A stretch of 45,988 nucleotides of DNA, from NCBI GenBank assembly GCA_027081505.1, contig JALWKK010000068.1:1-45988 (forward strand), read 5' to 3'. A model generated the notes under the pieces. The model had not been told where the DNA came from. It was given only the letters and a program-made list of their open reading frames with translations, and searched no databases. Shown here in pieces: positions 37,659 through 45,988 of the stretch. Each line of letters begins with the position of its first letter. Within the stretch, counting starts at the first letter, position 1. This DNA comes from Flavobacteriaceae bacterium. GTDB taxonomy: Bacteria; Bacteroidota; Bacteroidia; Flavobacteriales; Flavobacteriaceae. The position numbers were made by a program, and so were the translations under genes.

Positions 37659-38866
37659 TGTTTGTTTTTTTCTTCTATCCATTTACTTAAATACTTGGTG
37701 CTTTGTAAAGTATGGTGTTTTACTATTTGAGTTATAAAGTTTTTATTCCTATGTGTTGTTAAATAATTGGTGAGTTCTTTTATCCTAGCACCAAACGCTT
37801 CAAAAAAAATCTGTTTAAAAAATCTGTTTTGCACAATATTATACCCGTTTTTTTGAGCTTGTTGCCATTTTTCGGGAAGGATGTACATCTCAATGGCTTC
37901 GCTGCATAGTTCATCTTCTGTTCTACAAATTGAACCACAAAACGGAATATCTCCTGCAATTCCTTCTGCACCAATAGGTGTGGTTATAACAGGGGTTCCT
38001 TGCTGCATTGCATCTATTATTTTTCCTTTTAAACCGGCACCAAATCGCAACGGAGCTAAACAAACCTTGGCTTCTTGCATTGTTTTAGAAACAGTAGGTG
38101 TCCACCCTTTAACGATAAAGCCTTCTTCCGGGTTATGAAATTCTTTAACTTGCTGCGGAATATAAGCACCGTAAATATGCAGTTCGGCATTGGGTAGTTG
38201 CTTCCTAATCTTTTTCCAAATATCTTTTTTTAACCAAATAACACTATCTAAATTCGGTTTGTGCATAAAATTACCAATAGTAACAAAATGCTTTCGTTGT
38301 TGAAAATTTAAAGACTCTTCAGAAAAACTTTCAACCAAAAGAGGAAGATAAAACAGCAAAGAGGCATCTATTTTAAATGTGTTTTGCAGTAAGTGCATTT
38401 CATATTCCGAAATAATAAGCGAGACATCACATCGCAAGATACTGGCAATTTCACGTTTAGCGGTTTCAGAAAATAAATTAATCGTACTCTTTTTTCTAAA
38501 AGCTTCCTCTCTAGCTTTACGAAGAAAATGCAAGTCTTCGGTATCTAAAATAGTTATTGTGTCGGGACAAACTTGAGAAACTCGCCAACCAAATTGTTCT
38601 TCGGTAACAAAACGATCATAAAGAACGATATCTGGACATAAGCCGGAAACAAAATCGTTAAAAGAGGAATTATTTATTTTAATAGGAACAACTTCAACTT
38701 CAGAATTCTTTAAATTATCTGAAAAATTAGTTTTGTTGGCTGTGGTAGCAAAATATATTTTATAATTCAGTTTGCGAAATAACGAAATTAATTGAAGCAT
38801 ACGAGTTCCGGCTGCTGTAGTAGTTGATTCGGGAAACGTATGACCAAGTATAAGAATTTTTTTCAC
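37655..38866 (-). CDS. Glycosyltransferase, GT4-like
   Basis: This 403-residue protein looks like a GT-B glycosyltransferase. The N-terminal Rossmann-like half begins KKILILGHTFPESTTTAAGTRML; the C-terminal half has HIYGAYIPQQVKEF, the nucleotide-sugar motif VCLAPLRFGAGLKGKIIDAM and TPVITTPIGAEGI, typical of group 1 (GT4). It lacks membrane segments. Start is GTG at 38866, directly after the stop of the upstream sialidase-like gene. Its TAA (37657-37655) overlaps the TAA of recQ on the opposite strand within TTAA. Sugar and acceptor unknown. Confidence 0.88.
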   Translation of the reverse strand: MKKILILGHTFPESTTTAAGTRMLQLISLFRKLNYKIYFATTANKTNFSDNLKNSEVEVVPIKINNSSFNDFVSGLCPDIVLYDRFVTEEQFGWRVSQVCPDTITILDTEDLHFLRKAREEAFRKKSTINLFSETAKREIASILRCDVSLIISEYEMHLLQNTFKIDASLLFYLPLLVESFSEESLNFQQRKHFVTIGNFMHKPNLDSVIWLKKDIWKKIRKQLPNAELHIYGAYIPQQVKEFHNPEEGFIVKGWTPTVSKTMQEAKVCLAPLRFGAGLKGKIIDAMQQGTPVITTPIGAEGIAGDIPFCGSICRTEDELCSEAIEMYILPEKWQQAQKNGYNIVQNRFFKQIFFEAFGARIKELTNYLTTHRNKNFITQIVKHHTLQSTKYLSKWIEEKNKH

Positions 38867-40093
38867 TTATTGAAAATTAGAAATATTAAGAGAAACCATT
38901 TTTACGGTTGGTTGGATTTCTTCAAGAGAGGTCCAAGCAACATAAAGTGTATTTTTTACTTTTTCCAATTGCGGAAACCCCGAAGCTCTCTCGCTTGTGG
39001 TTTTTGTTATGGTAATAGGCGTTGAAACGATTCCCGACGAAGAAACTTTTGCTAATTGAATAACCGTATCGTTACCTTGAGGTTCCATCCATAAGACGGC
39101 TGCATTGTTTTTGTCTAACATGACCAAATCTACTCGTCCTATGGCATTTCCTTTATCTACTCGTACCGGAAGACCAAATGTAGCACCACCATCGTCTGAA
39201 AAAGCTACCTGCACCTTGGGGTCGTCATTGGCTGCTGTAAACCAAACTACTGCAACATTATCTTCTGTAGAAGCGATGGCAGGTCCGTTTACCGGGCAAC
39301 CGGGTATATGCCAATTATCATTGTAAACGGGTTGCGGTTTTGTCCATTTTTCATTTACTTTTCGTATAACATAAATATCTCGAATTTCATCTTCACTTCT
39401 ATCTCTGTAAACAACCAATTGTCCATTTTTTGTCATTGTTGTAGCGGTATTACAACAATCACAAGTTCTATTATCCAGTAAAACATCCTCAAGAATTTCT
39501 CCGTTGGCAGTAATAACAGCACCTCGTAAGGTCATTTGTGCTTTATCTATAGGAACATTAACCGTTGTTCTACCATCTAGCCAAGTGGCAAAAAAATCAT
39601 TTTCTTCGTAAGGTATTAACGACACAAAACCATGTTCGCTTTGCGTTCCGTCAAGGTTTAATAAAAAATCTTTTTTCCAGCTATTAGTTTTGGCATTGTA
39701 AACACTAAGTTTTACATTATAGGTATAGGTTCCCGAAGCCGATTTTTGAAGTGTATGTGCCAGAATGTTTCCGTTATTTTCGGAAATAGAAGGGAAGTCT
39801 GTCCAATTTACAAACCAATTGGTACCCGAAGTAATTATTTGTGGCTTAGACCAACTTGCTCCGGAAAAAGAAGCATATTTTAAAACAGATAATGTGTCTT
39901 GTTTTTCTACCCAAGAAAGAAACAATTTATCCGAGTTGCTATACAATCTGGGCAAAGAAGCATTTAAAACGCTAGGTACAGATAAAGACGTTATTCTGTT
40001 TTCTTCTTTTTGCTTGGTTGGTGTTTTTTTAGATTCGGATTTACATGAAACAACAAACAAAAAAAACAAACCGGAATAAATTATATATTTCAT
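38867..40093 (-). CDS. Sialidase-fold (BNR-like) lipoprotein with CDCC and CPVNGP motifs
   Basis: A lipoprotein of 408 residues with a lipobox ending at C17 (FVVSC) followed by a Lys/Thr spacer. The rest resembles a six-bladed beta-propeller: it has repeated WF/WT and AFSDDGGATFG-type Asp-box segments as in BNR/sialidase proteins. A separate conserved-looking part has NRTCDCCNTATT, VVYRDRSEDEIRDIYV and PGCPVNGPA. Those Cys are not part of known sialidase active sites, and I see no catalytic Tyr/Glu pair or Arg triad, so sialidase activity should not be assumed. I use ATG 40093, not 40141, because the signal peptide begins there. Its stop is followed directly by the GTG of the glycosyltransferase gene. 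Confidence 0.8.
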   Translation of the reverse strand: MKYIIYSGLFFLFVVSCKSESKKTPTKQKEENRITSLSVPSVLNASLPRLYSNSDKLFLSWVEKQDTLSVLKYASFSGASWSKPQIITSGTNWFVNWTDFPSISENNGNILAHTLQKSASGTYTYNVKLSVYNAKTNSWKKDFLLNLDGTQSEHGFVSLIPYEENDFFATWLDGRTTVNVPIDKAQMTLRGAVITANGEILEDVLLDNRTCDCCNTATTMTKNGQLVVYRDRSEDEIRDIYVIRKVNEKWTKPQPVYNDNWHIPGCPVNGPAIASTEDNVAVVWFTAANDDPKVQVAFSDDGGATFGLPVRVDKGNAIGRVDLVMLDKNNAAVLWMEPQGNDTVIQLAKVSSSGIVSTPITITKTTSERASGFPQLEKVKNTLYVAWTSLEEIQPTVKMVSLNISNFQ

Positions 40094-40168
40094 TTTAACA
40101 ATTTTTGATTGGTAAATATATATTGAATAACGAAGCACCATAAATAACAGATAATTGGTAATAGTTTA

Positions 40169-41410
40169 CTATTCTTTATGATAACATAAATAATATTTAA
40201 CCACTTTTTTTGATAATGCTTTTAAATTAAGTTGGTCGCTCGCCTCTACCACATCTGTTAAAGAACCGTCTTTTTTTTGTAATAAGATTAATTCTTTTTT
40301 AGCATTATAGGCTTGATTTCCTATTTCGCCCGTAAAAACAAAATAGGTTGCTTCTGCTTCAGATAGACTGTAATTGGTCATCACAATATTTTGATGAGAT
40401 TGAATTTCTTCAGCAGTAAAAGGCTTTTTCCTTATTTCAATTTTTAATAATTCTCTATTCAAAATCATTGAAGATAAGGTACGCAGTACAAAATCCGGAT
40501 GGTGTTGCCATTCTTTCATTGCAGAAAGAATATCGTAATCGTCTAACTGTGAAAAGACTTCCAAGACGTTGGATGTAAAATTAGCAACAAAAATTTCGTT
40601 TTTAAGAAAATAAGAAAGTGCTTTAGAAGCTTGGAGTTGCTCTCCATTTTGTGTAAGTTCTTTTGCTCTTTTAAGTACCCTCATTAAAAGTTGCTCGGCA
40701 ACCAGTCCGGTTTTATGTAGATATACTTGCCAATACATTAATCGTCTGGCTATCAAAAATTTTTCGACAGAATAAATGCCTTTTTCTTCAATTACCAACG
40801 TATCGTCAGAAACATTAAGCATACTTATTAATCGTTGTGAACCAATAGCACCTTCGGACACACCGGTATAAAAACTATCTCGTTTTAAATAATCTAACCT
40901 ATCCATATCCAATTGTCCCGAAATTAACTGATGTAAAAACTTTTTTGGGTATTCGTTTTTAAAAATTGAAATAGCAAGCGTTAATTTGTTGTTAAATATA
41001 CCATTTAATTCATTCATAAAAGCAAGCGAAATTTGCTCATGATTTACACCATTTACGATGCTATTTTCCATAGCATGAGAAAAAGGACCGTGTCCAATAT
41101 CGTGTAATAAGATGGCAATATACAATGCTTCTGCTTCTTCATCAGTAACAGTAACTCCTTTAAAACGAAGCACTTGAACAGCTTTCTGCATCAAATACAT
41201 AGCTCCTATTGCATGTTGAAAACGAGTGTGTTGCGCACCGGGATAAACCAAGTAAGATAAGCCCATTTGGGTAATTCTGCGAAGGCGTTGAAAATAAGGA
41301 TGCTCGATAAGATTAAAAACCAATTCGCTGGGAATTGTAATAAAACCGTAAATTGGGTCGTTAATAATCTTAAGTTTGTTATTACTACTTTTTATATTGT
41401 TAGTATTCAA
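40169..41410 (-). CDS. HD-domain phosphohydrolase (dGTPase/SAMHD-like)
   Basis: This 413-residue protein belongs to the HD family that includes dNTP triphosphohydrolases. It begins KIINDPIYGFITIPSELV, has the metal-binding H-x-x-x(n)-HD core in HTRFQHAIGAMYLM and LLHDIGHGPFSHAME, and DMDRLDYLKRDSFYTG, which supplies the final Asp. These match the SAMHD1/YdhJ type of fold. Substrate not known. Start is TTG at 41410, as no ATG or GTG precedes the conserved part. It is divergent from porX, 39 bases apart. Confidence 0.9.
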   Translation of the reverse strand: MNTNNIKSSNNKLKIINDPIYGFITIPSELVFNLIEHPYFQRLRRITQMGLSYLVYPGAQHTRFQHAIGAMYLMQKAVQVLRFKGVTVTDEEAEALYIAILLHDIGHGPFSHAMENSIVNGVNHEQISLAFMNELNGIFNNKLTLAISIFKNEYPKKFLHQLISGQLDMDRLDYLKRDSFYTGVSEGAIGSQRLISMLNVSDDTLVIEEKGIYSVEKFLIARRLMYWQVYLHKTGLVAEQLLMRVLKRAKELTQNGEQLQASKALSYFLKNEIFVANFTSNVLEVFSQLDDYDILSAMKEWQHHPDFVLRTLSSMILNRELLKIEIRKKPFTAEEIQSHQNIVMTNYSLSEAEATYFVFTGEIGNQAYNAKKELILLQKKDGSLTDVVEASDQLNLKALSKKVVKYYLCYHKE

Positions 41411-41436
41411 ATTTTTATTAGAATTAAAATTTAAAG

Positions 41437-41444
41437 CAAATATA
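41437..41444 (-). promoter_or_regulatory. Putative -7 box (TATATTTG) of the HD-domain gene
   Basis: On the minus strand TATATTTG matches TAnnTTTG and lies 26 bases before the TTG start at 41410. It ends 6 bases from the divergent porX ATG at 41450, so the -33 region would fall inside porX. No TTG is present there. Confidence 0.4.
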
Positions 41445-41449
41445 CATAT

Positions 41450-43000
41450 ATGAATGAGATAAAAGTACTTTGGGTAGATGATGAGATAGATTTATTAAAA
41501 CCTCACATTATTTTTTTAGAAAACAAAAATTATAAACTAACAACAGCACAAAGCGGTACAGAAGCACTGGAAGAATTAAAAACAAACAATTTTGATATTG
41601 TTTTTTTAGATGAAAATATGCCGGGACTTACCGGATTAGAAACACTTCAAGAGTTAAAAGAAATGCACCCGACGCTACCTGTGGTAATGATTACCAAAAG
41701 TGAGGAAGAATATATCATGGAGGAAGCCATAGGTTCAAAAATTGCCGATTATTTGATTAAGCCCGTTAATCCGAATCAAATTTTACTAAGTTTAAAAAAG
41801 AATTTAGATCACTCGAGATTAGTTTCTGAAAAGACAACTTCTGGATACCAACAAGAATTTAGAAAAATTGCTATGGATTTGGCAATGATTAACAGTATTG
41901 AAGAGTGGACCGATTTATACAAAAAACTAGTTTATTGGGAGTTAGAATTAGAAAACATAGACGATAGCGGTATGTTTGATATACTTGAATCTCAAAAATC
42001 TGAAGCCAACAACGAGTTTTGTAAATTTATAGATAAAAATTATTCAAAGTGGTTTCAACATGGTGCAGAAGCTCCAACTATGTCGCATACATTATTTAAA
42101 GACAAAATTGCGCCAATAGTTGAAGATGAAAAAACACTATTGGTTGTAGTCGATAATTTACGATACGATCAATGGAAAGCTTTTGAACCGTTTCTACAAT
42201 CCAGTTATAAAAAAAGTAGTGAAGAAATGTATTTCAGCATATTACCCACAGCAACCCAATATGCCAGAAATGCTATTTTTTCGGGTTTAATGCCAAGCGA
42301 AATGGAAAAATTACATCCTGATTTATGGCTTAATGATACGGATGAAGGCGGTAAAAACATGCATGAAAAAGAATTTTTGGAAGCTCAATTACAACGTTTG
42401 GGGTTAAAACTAAATTGGAGTTATCATAAAATATCCAGTTTAAAACAAGGTAAAAGATTATCCGATAATTTTAAAAGTCTTAAAAATAATGACTTAATCG
42501 TTGTGGTTTATAATTTTGTAGATATGCTCTCGCATGCCAAAACCGAAATGGAAGTAATTAAAGAACTCGCTTCTACCGATAAATCATACAGATCGCTCAC
42601 GCAAAGCTGGTTTAAAAATTCTCCGCTTTTAGATCTTATTCAAGAAGCTTCTCGTATAGGATTTAAACTTATTATAACAACAGACCACGGAACCATAAAT
42701 GTAAAAAACCCGACCAAAGTAATAGGCGACCGTAATATTAGTGCTAATTTACGCTACAAAACGGGAAGGAGTCTTAGTTATGAAGAGAAAGATGTTTTAG
42801 TAGTAAAAAATCCAAAAGATATATACTTACCGGGTATTACAATGAGCAGTTCGTTTATTTTTGCCAAAAGTGATTTGTTTTTTGCCTATCCTAACAATTA
42901 CAACCATTATGTAAGTTATTATCGAAACACTTACCAACACGGAGGTGTATCACTTGAAGAAATTATTATACCTTTTGTGGTAATGGATGCAAAGAATTAA
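41450..43000 (+). CDS. porX: PorX, response regulator with PglZ/alkaline phosphatase-like domain
   Basis: PorX, with histidine kinase PorY, controls the type IX secretion system of Bacteroidota. This 516-residue protein has an N-terminal receiver domain (about 1-120) with acidic pair D10-D11, phosphorylation site D54 (FLDENMPG), T82 and K104. A helical linker follows, then the PglZ/alkaline phosphatase-like domain (about 210-510) with VVVDNLRYDQW near residue 232 (VxDxxRxD), TATQYARNAIFSG and TTDHGTI. Length is typical. Start ATG 41450 is divergent from the HD gene. Its stop is 7 bases from that of the convergent polysaccharide dehydratase gene. Confidence 0.96.
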   Translation: MNEIKVLWVDDEIDLLKPHIIFLENKNYKLTTAQSGTEALEELKTNNFDIVFLDENMPGLTGLETLQELKEMHPTLPVVMITKSEEEYIMEEAIGSKIADYLIKPVNPNQILLSLKKNLDHSRLVSEKTTSGYQQEFRKIAMDLAMINSIEEWTDLYKKLVYWELELENIDDSGMFDILESQKSEANNEFCKFIDKNYSKWFQHGAEAPTMSHTLFKDKIAPIVEDEKTLLVVVDNLRYDQWKAFEPFLQSSYKKSSEEMYFSILPTATQYARNAIFSGLMPSEMEKLHPDLWLNDTDEGGKNMHEKEFLEAQLQRLGLKLNWSYHKISSLKQGKRLSDNFKSLKNNDLIVVVYNFVDMLSHAKTEMEVIKELASTDKSYRSLTQSWFKNSPLLDLIQEASRIGFKLIITTDHGTINVKNPTKVIGDRNISANLRYKTGRSLSYEEKDVLVVKNPKDIYLPGITMSSSFIFAKSDLFFAYPNNYNHYVSYYRNTYQHGGVSLEEIIIPFVVMDAKN

Positions 43001-43007
43001 AACAAAC

Positions 43008-44954
43008 CTAAGCCGTTGTTTTATTGTCCAGTTTTTCGAAAGTAGAATTGTTGCTTTTGTATTCGGGAACCAGTTCTTTTATGAGTTTAACCACTTGTTC
43101 CGGGTTTTTAAGTCGGGCTGTTTCGATTAATTTTTTCACTTTCTGTTTAATAACTTCAAATTTTTCTGAAGGAACTTTTGCTACCATAATTTTGGGATGA
43201 TGAGTGGGAAGTGTCGTAGCGTCATCGTTTAATAATTCTTCAAATAATTTTTCACCCGGACGTAATCCTGTTATTTTAATATCGATATCTACATAAGGTT
43301 CAAAACCGCTAAGACGAATCATCTTTTGAGCCAAATCTATAATTTTGAGAGGTTTCCCCATATCAAAAACATAAATCTCTCCTCCATTTCCCATAGTTCC
43401 TGCTTGTAGTACAAGTTGGCAAGCCTCAGAAATCATCATAAAATACCTGATGATGTCTTTGTGAGTTACCGTTACGGGTCCTCCTTGTGAGATTTGTTTT
43501 CTAAAATGCGGAATTACAGAACCACTAGACCCCAAGACATTTCCAAAACGGGTTGTGATAAATTTGGTAGTAACTCCTTGTTTTGCTTGTAAAGATTGCA
43601 CATACATTTCTGCAATTCGCTTGGATGCTCCCATTACGTTTGTTGGATTAACCGCCTTATCTGTAGATATCATCACAAATTTTTCTACATCGTAAGAAGT
43701 AGATAAAGTAGCGAGATTTACAGTACCCAATATATTTACGTTAACTGCTTCATGTGGATTTTTTTCAATCATTGGTACGTGTTTATATGCAGCAGCATGA
43801 TAAACGACATTAAACTTGTATTTAGAAAAAATCATTTTAAGTCGGTCCATATTACTTACATCAGCCAATTCTGTGGTAAAAGACAGTTTGGGGTAATTAA
43901 TCGATAAACACATCTCTATACTGTGTAAAGCTGATTCAGCTTGATCCAAAACAACCAGTAATTTAGGACGATAATCGGCTACTTGCTTAACAATTTCACT
44001 TCCTATAGATCCTGCACCACCGGTTACCAAAACTACTTGATTTTCGATATCCAACCTGATTAAATTATCATCTATAGATATTGGGTCTCGTTCCAATAGA
44101 TCTTCAATATCGATGGGTGTAATCTTTTTTTCGATATCTTCTTTTTTATTCCATTTTTCAAGTAAAGGAACGTTAAACACTTCTTTTTCGTTTTCTAAAC
44201 AAGCTTCAACAATTTCATTCCTTTCCTTTCCCGAAAAGGATTCGCTTATAAGCAAAACACCGTCTATATTAAGGTTTTTAATAGTTTCAGAAAAATTTTT
44301 TGAAATAGGAACAACCGGTTTTCCCAAAATATGGTATTTTTTATCGACATTGGTTTTGGCAATAAAGCATATAAGTTTAAAGGGCATATTAGATTCTGTG
44401 GCTAATGCTTTTCCCAGCGAAATAGCATAATCATCTACTCCGATAATGGCTACGCGCTTGGCAACACTTCTTAATGCGGCGTTTTTAATAAATTGATAAC
44501 TTTCTTTTACGGCAATCCTAAAAAGAAGCATTATCGTAAAAGAAACAAACATGTACAGTAAAATAGAAGTAGTTAAAAAAATACGTTCGCCTTTAACAAT
44601 TTGAAAAATTATATTTGTTAAGACAAGAGTAATTGCTGTAGAAAAAGAGGCAAAAGCAAGTTTTAATATATCGGTAAAGGTAGAATGTCTTATAATTCCG
44701 GAATAGGTTTTATAAATTACAAAAAAAAGTAAACTCACCAACAAAGCAAATAACCCTTGTTGATAGACGGTAAACAAATCATAAAATTGAAGTGGCGTAC
44801 CGGATAACACATAATAAACTATTGCAAGTGATAAGGAACTGAAAAAAATATCCAAGACCACAACAACCCATCGTGGTAAATAGCGCTGATCAAGAAGCTT
44901 TAAATTATTATTGCCCGAGTAAAAATTTTTTGTATATTTTTTTAGTAAACTCAA
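43008..44954 (-). CDS. Membrane UDP-sugar 4,6-dehydratase (CapD/FlaA1/WbpM-like)
   Basis: These proteins convert UDP-GlcNAc to a 4-keto-6-deoxy sugar, the first step to amino sugars in capsules or O-antigen. This 648-residue member has four N-terminal TM segments (about 28-140), a central Rossmann-like domain, then an SDR dehydratase domain (about 305-600) with LVTGGAGSIGSEIV, YHAAAYKHVPM, MISTDKAVNP and TNVMGASKRIAE. The last two give the M-x-x-x-K and T-D-K residues typical of FlaA1/WbpM. The start is TTG, directly after an in-frame TAA; no earlier start exists. It follows the PLP aminotransferase gene in the same direction. Confidence 0.93.
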   Translation of the reverse strand: MSLLKKYTKNFYSGNNNLKLLDQRYLPRWVVVVLDIFFSSLSLAIVYYVLSGTPLQFYDLFTVYQQGLFALLVSLLFFVIYKTYSGIIRHSTFTDILKLAFASFSTAITLVLTNIIFQIVKGERIFLTTSILLYMFVSFTIMLLFRIAVKESYQFIKNAALRSVAKRVAIIGVDDYAISLGKALATESNMPFKLICFIAKTNVDKKYHILGKPVVPISKNFSETIKNLNIDGVLLISESFSGKERNEIVEACLENEKEVFNVPLLEKWNKKEDIEKKITPIDIEDLLERDPISIDDNLIRLDIENQVVLVTGGAGSIGSEIVKQVADYRPKLLVVLDQAESALHSIEMCLSINYPKLSFTTELADVSNMDRLKMIFSKYKFNVVYHAAAYKHVPMIEKNPHEAVNVNILGTVNLATLSTSYDVEKFVMISTDKAVNPTNVMGASKRIAEMYVQSLQAKQGVTTKFITTRFGNVLGSSGSVIPHFRKQISQGGPVTVTHKDIIRYFMMISEACQLVLQAGTMGNGGEIYVFDMGKPLKIIDLAQKMIRLSGFEPYVDIDIKITGLRPGEKLFEELLNDDATTLPTHHPKIMVAKVPSEKFEVIKQKVKKLIETARLKNPEQVVKLIKELVPEYKSNNSTFEKLDNKTTA

Positions 44955-44979
44955 TTAAATTAGCTGTTTTTGGAGGTTA

Positions 44980-45003
44980 CAAATATACACAATCGTACAC
45001 AAT
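44980..45003 (-). promoter_or_regulatory. Putative dehydratase promoter: TATATTTG box preceded by phased repeats
   Basis: On the minus strand TATATTTG (44987-44980) matches TAnnTTTG and would start transcription about 22 bases before the TTG codon at 44954. Immediately upstream are two copies of ATTGTGTA (45003-44996 and 44993-44986), exactly 10 bases apart, the second touching the box. Confidence 0.45.
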
Positions 45004-45017
45004 ATTATTGTTATTTA

Positions 45018-45988
45018 CTATTTTGAAGTTATAAAAGCATCTAAAACGTTAATTATTCGCTGTTTATCTTCCTTAGTTAAATTAGATCCTGAAGGCAAAC
45101 ACAATCCGCTATTAAAAAGATTCTCGGCTACAGATTCACCAAAATACAAAGCATCTTGAAACACAGGTTGCAAGTGCATAGGTTTCCATAAGGGTCTGGC
45201 TTCAATATCATCTTTTAACAATGCTAATCGAATGTTTTCGGCTGTAAAAGTAGCACCTTCAGAAATTGTAATACAGCTCAACCAATGATTTGAAAAAAAA
45301 CGGGTGTCGGGTTCCGAAAAAACGGTAACTCCTGAAGTATTTTTAAAAATATCTTTATAAAATGCGTTCATTTTTCTTCGCAAGCCAACGTGAGAATCCA
45401 ATACCTGCATTTGTCCTCTTCCTATTCCGGCACAAATGTTACTTAATCTGTAATTATATCCTATTTGCGAATGTTGGTAATGAGGCGCTTGGTCTCTTGC
45501 CTGCGTTGCCAAAAATACCGCTTGTTCCTTTACTTTTGCGCTTTTTGTAACCAAGGCACCTCCACCCGAAGTGGTGATTATTTTATTTCCGTTAAACGAA
45601 AGGATGCCAATATCGCCAAAGGTTCCGCATTTTTGTCCTTTGTAAGTGCTTCCTAATGCCTCTGCTGCATCTTCAATAAGCGGAATGGTATATTTTTTTG
45701 AAATCTCTAAAATTTCATCTGCTTTAAATGGCATTCCGTATAGATGTACCGCAATAATGGCTTTTGGTTTTTTTCCTTTAGCTATTCTGTCTTTTATTGC
45801 TTGTTCTAAAAACTCGGGAGACATATTCCAAGTATCGGGTTCGCTATCTATAAATACCGGCGTTGCACCTTGATAAACAATGGGATTTGCCGAAGCCGAA
45901 AACGTCATGCTTTGGCACAGCACTTCATCTCCTTTTGAAACGCCTAGTAAAATTAATGCCAAATGAATAGCTGCCGTACCCGAACTTA
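45018..45988 (-). CDS. PLP-dependent DegT/DnrJ/EryC1-type sugar aminotransferase, 5' end cut by window
   Basis: This enzyme adds an amino group to a 4-keto nucleotide sugar, as PglE or EpsN do in bacillosamine-type synthesis. The reading frame enters from the window edge at 45988; residues SSGTAAIHLA belong to the conserved N-terminal SGT motif, so only the first part of the gene is missing. The PLP lysine is in SFNGNKIITTSGGG, and LIEDAAEALG has the PLP-contacting Asp. GYNYRLSNICAGIGRGQ and the HYQHS segment closely resemble PglE/EpsN-type proteins. It lies upstream of the UDP-sugar dehydratase in the same direction, which would make the keto-sugar substrate. An apparent start near 45962 is only an internal TTG. 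Confidence 0.92.
   Translation of the reverse strand, partial: SSGTAAIHLALILLGVSKGDEVLCQSMTFSASANPIVYQGATPVFIDSEPDTWNMSPEFLEQAIKDRIAKGKKPKAIIAVHLYGMPFKADEILEISKKYTIPLIEDAAEALGSTYKGQKCGTFGDIGILSFNGNKIITTSGGGALVTKSAKVKEQAVFLATQARDQAPHYQHSQIGYNYRLSNICAGIGRGQMQVLDSHVGLRRKMNAFYKDIFKNTSGVTVFSEPDTRFFSNHWLSCITISEGATFTAENIRLALLKDDIEARPLWKPMHLQPVFQDALYFGESVAENLFNSGLCLPSGSNLTKEDKQRIINVLDAFITSK

Noticed and set aside
40094-40141. Earlier start for the sialidase-like lipoprotein
   Set aside because: Would place 16 residues before a standard lipoprotein signal peptide.

Overview
The window looks like a chromosomal segment of a flavobacterium (Bacteroidota, Flavobacteriia; genus not determined). The DNA is AT-rich and start codons lack Shine-Dalgarno sites. 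Several genes are preceded by the Bacteroidota -7 box TAnnTTTG. The gene content is typical of the group: PorX, paired TamB and TsaD, the DUF3347, DUF3822, DUF2520 and HYC_CC_PP families, and a recQ / kpsF-tatC-lptB neighbourhood. No rRNA, tRNA, CRISPR array, transposase or prophage was seen, and no gene-free stretch exceeds 300 bases.

Region 1 (about 250-13685, all on +) is a copper/heavy-metal handling island. It encodes a small exported Cys-rich protein, a complete CusA-TolC-CusB tripartite efflux system, a CopA-type P1B ATPase with three N-terminal metal-binding modules, and an exported two-lobed CbiX-like protein with a His/Met-rich linker. Four small envelope proteins follow: an NTF2-like lipoprotein, a DUF3347 lipoprotein, a CxxCH haem-binding-domain protein and a peptidoglycan-binding-like lipoprotein. 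CopA would move metal from cytoplasm to periplasm and CusCBA from periplasm to outside. The soluble proteins and lipoproteins probably bind or hand over metal in the periplasm. No regulator lies inside the window, but a perfect dyad sits beside the promoter of the CbiX-like gene.

Region 2 (13700-29500) is housekeeping: an asymmetric ABC-F ATPase, RsmD with DUF3822 and a membrane protein, a RecD-like helicase, a DUF4870 protein, TsaD divergent from a large TamB-domain protein, a five-gene minus-strand operon (DUF2520, KdsC, UbiA-type prenyltransferase, Maf, RidA) and a cysteine synthase-like enzyme.

Region 3 (29617-37658) holds an ABC-2 exporter pair, a RelE/ParE-type toxin-antitoxin module, and the minus-strand operon kpsF-tatC-(frameshifted carboxymuconolactone decarboxylase-like gene)-lptB, divergent from recQ. 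KpsF and KdsC (Kdo synthesis) and LptB (LPS transport) link regions 2 and 3 through lipopolysaccharide.

Region 4 (37655-45988) carries a glycosyltransferase, a sialidase-fold lipoprotein with unusual Cys motifs, an HD phosphohydrolase divergent from PorX (type IX secretion regulator), a FlaA1/CapD-type UDP-sugar dehydratase and a PLP aminotransferase cut by the window end. The last two suggest the start of an amino-sugar polysaccharide cluster.
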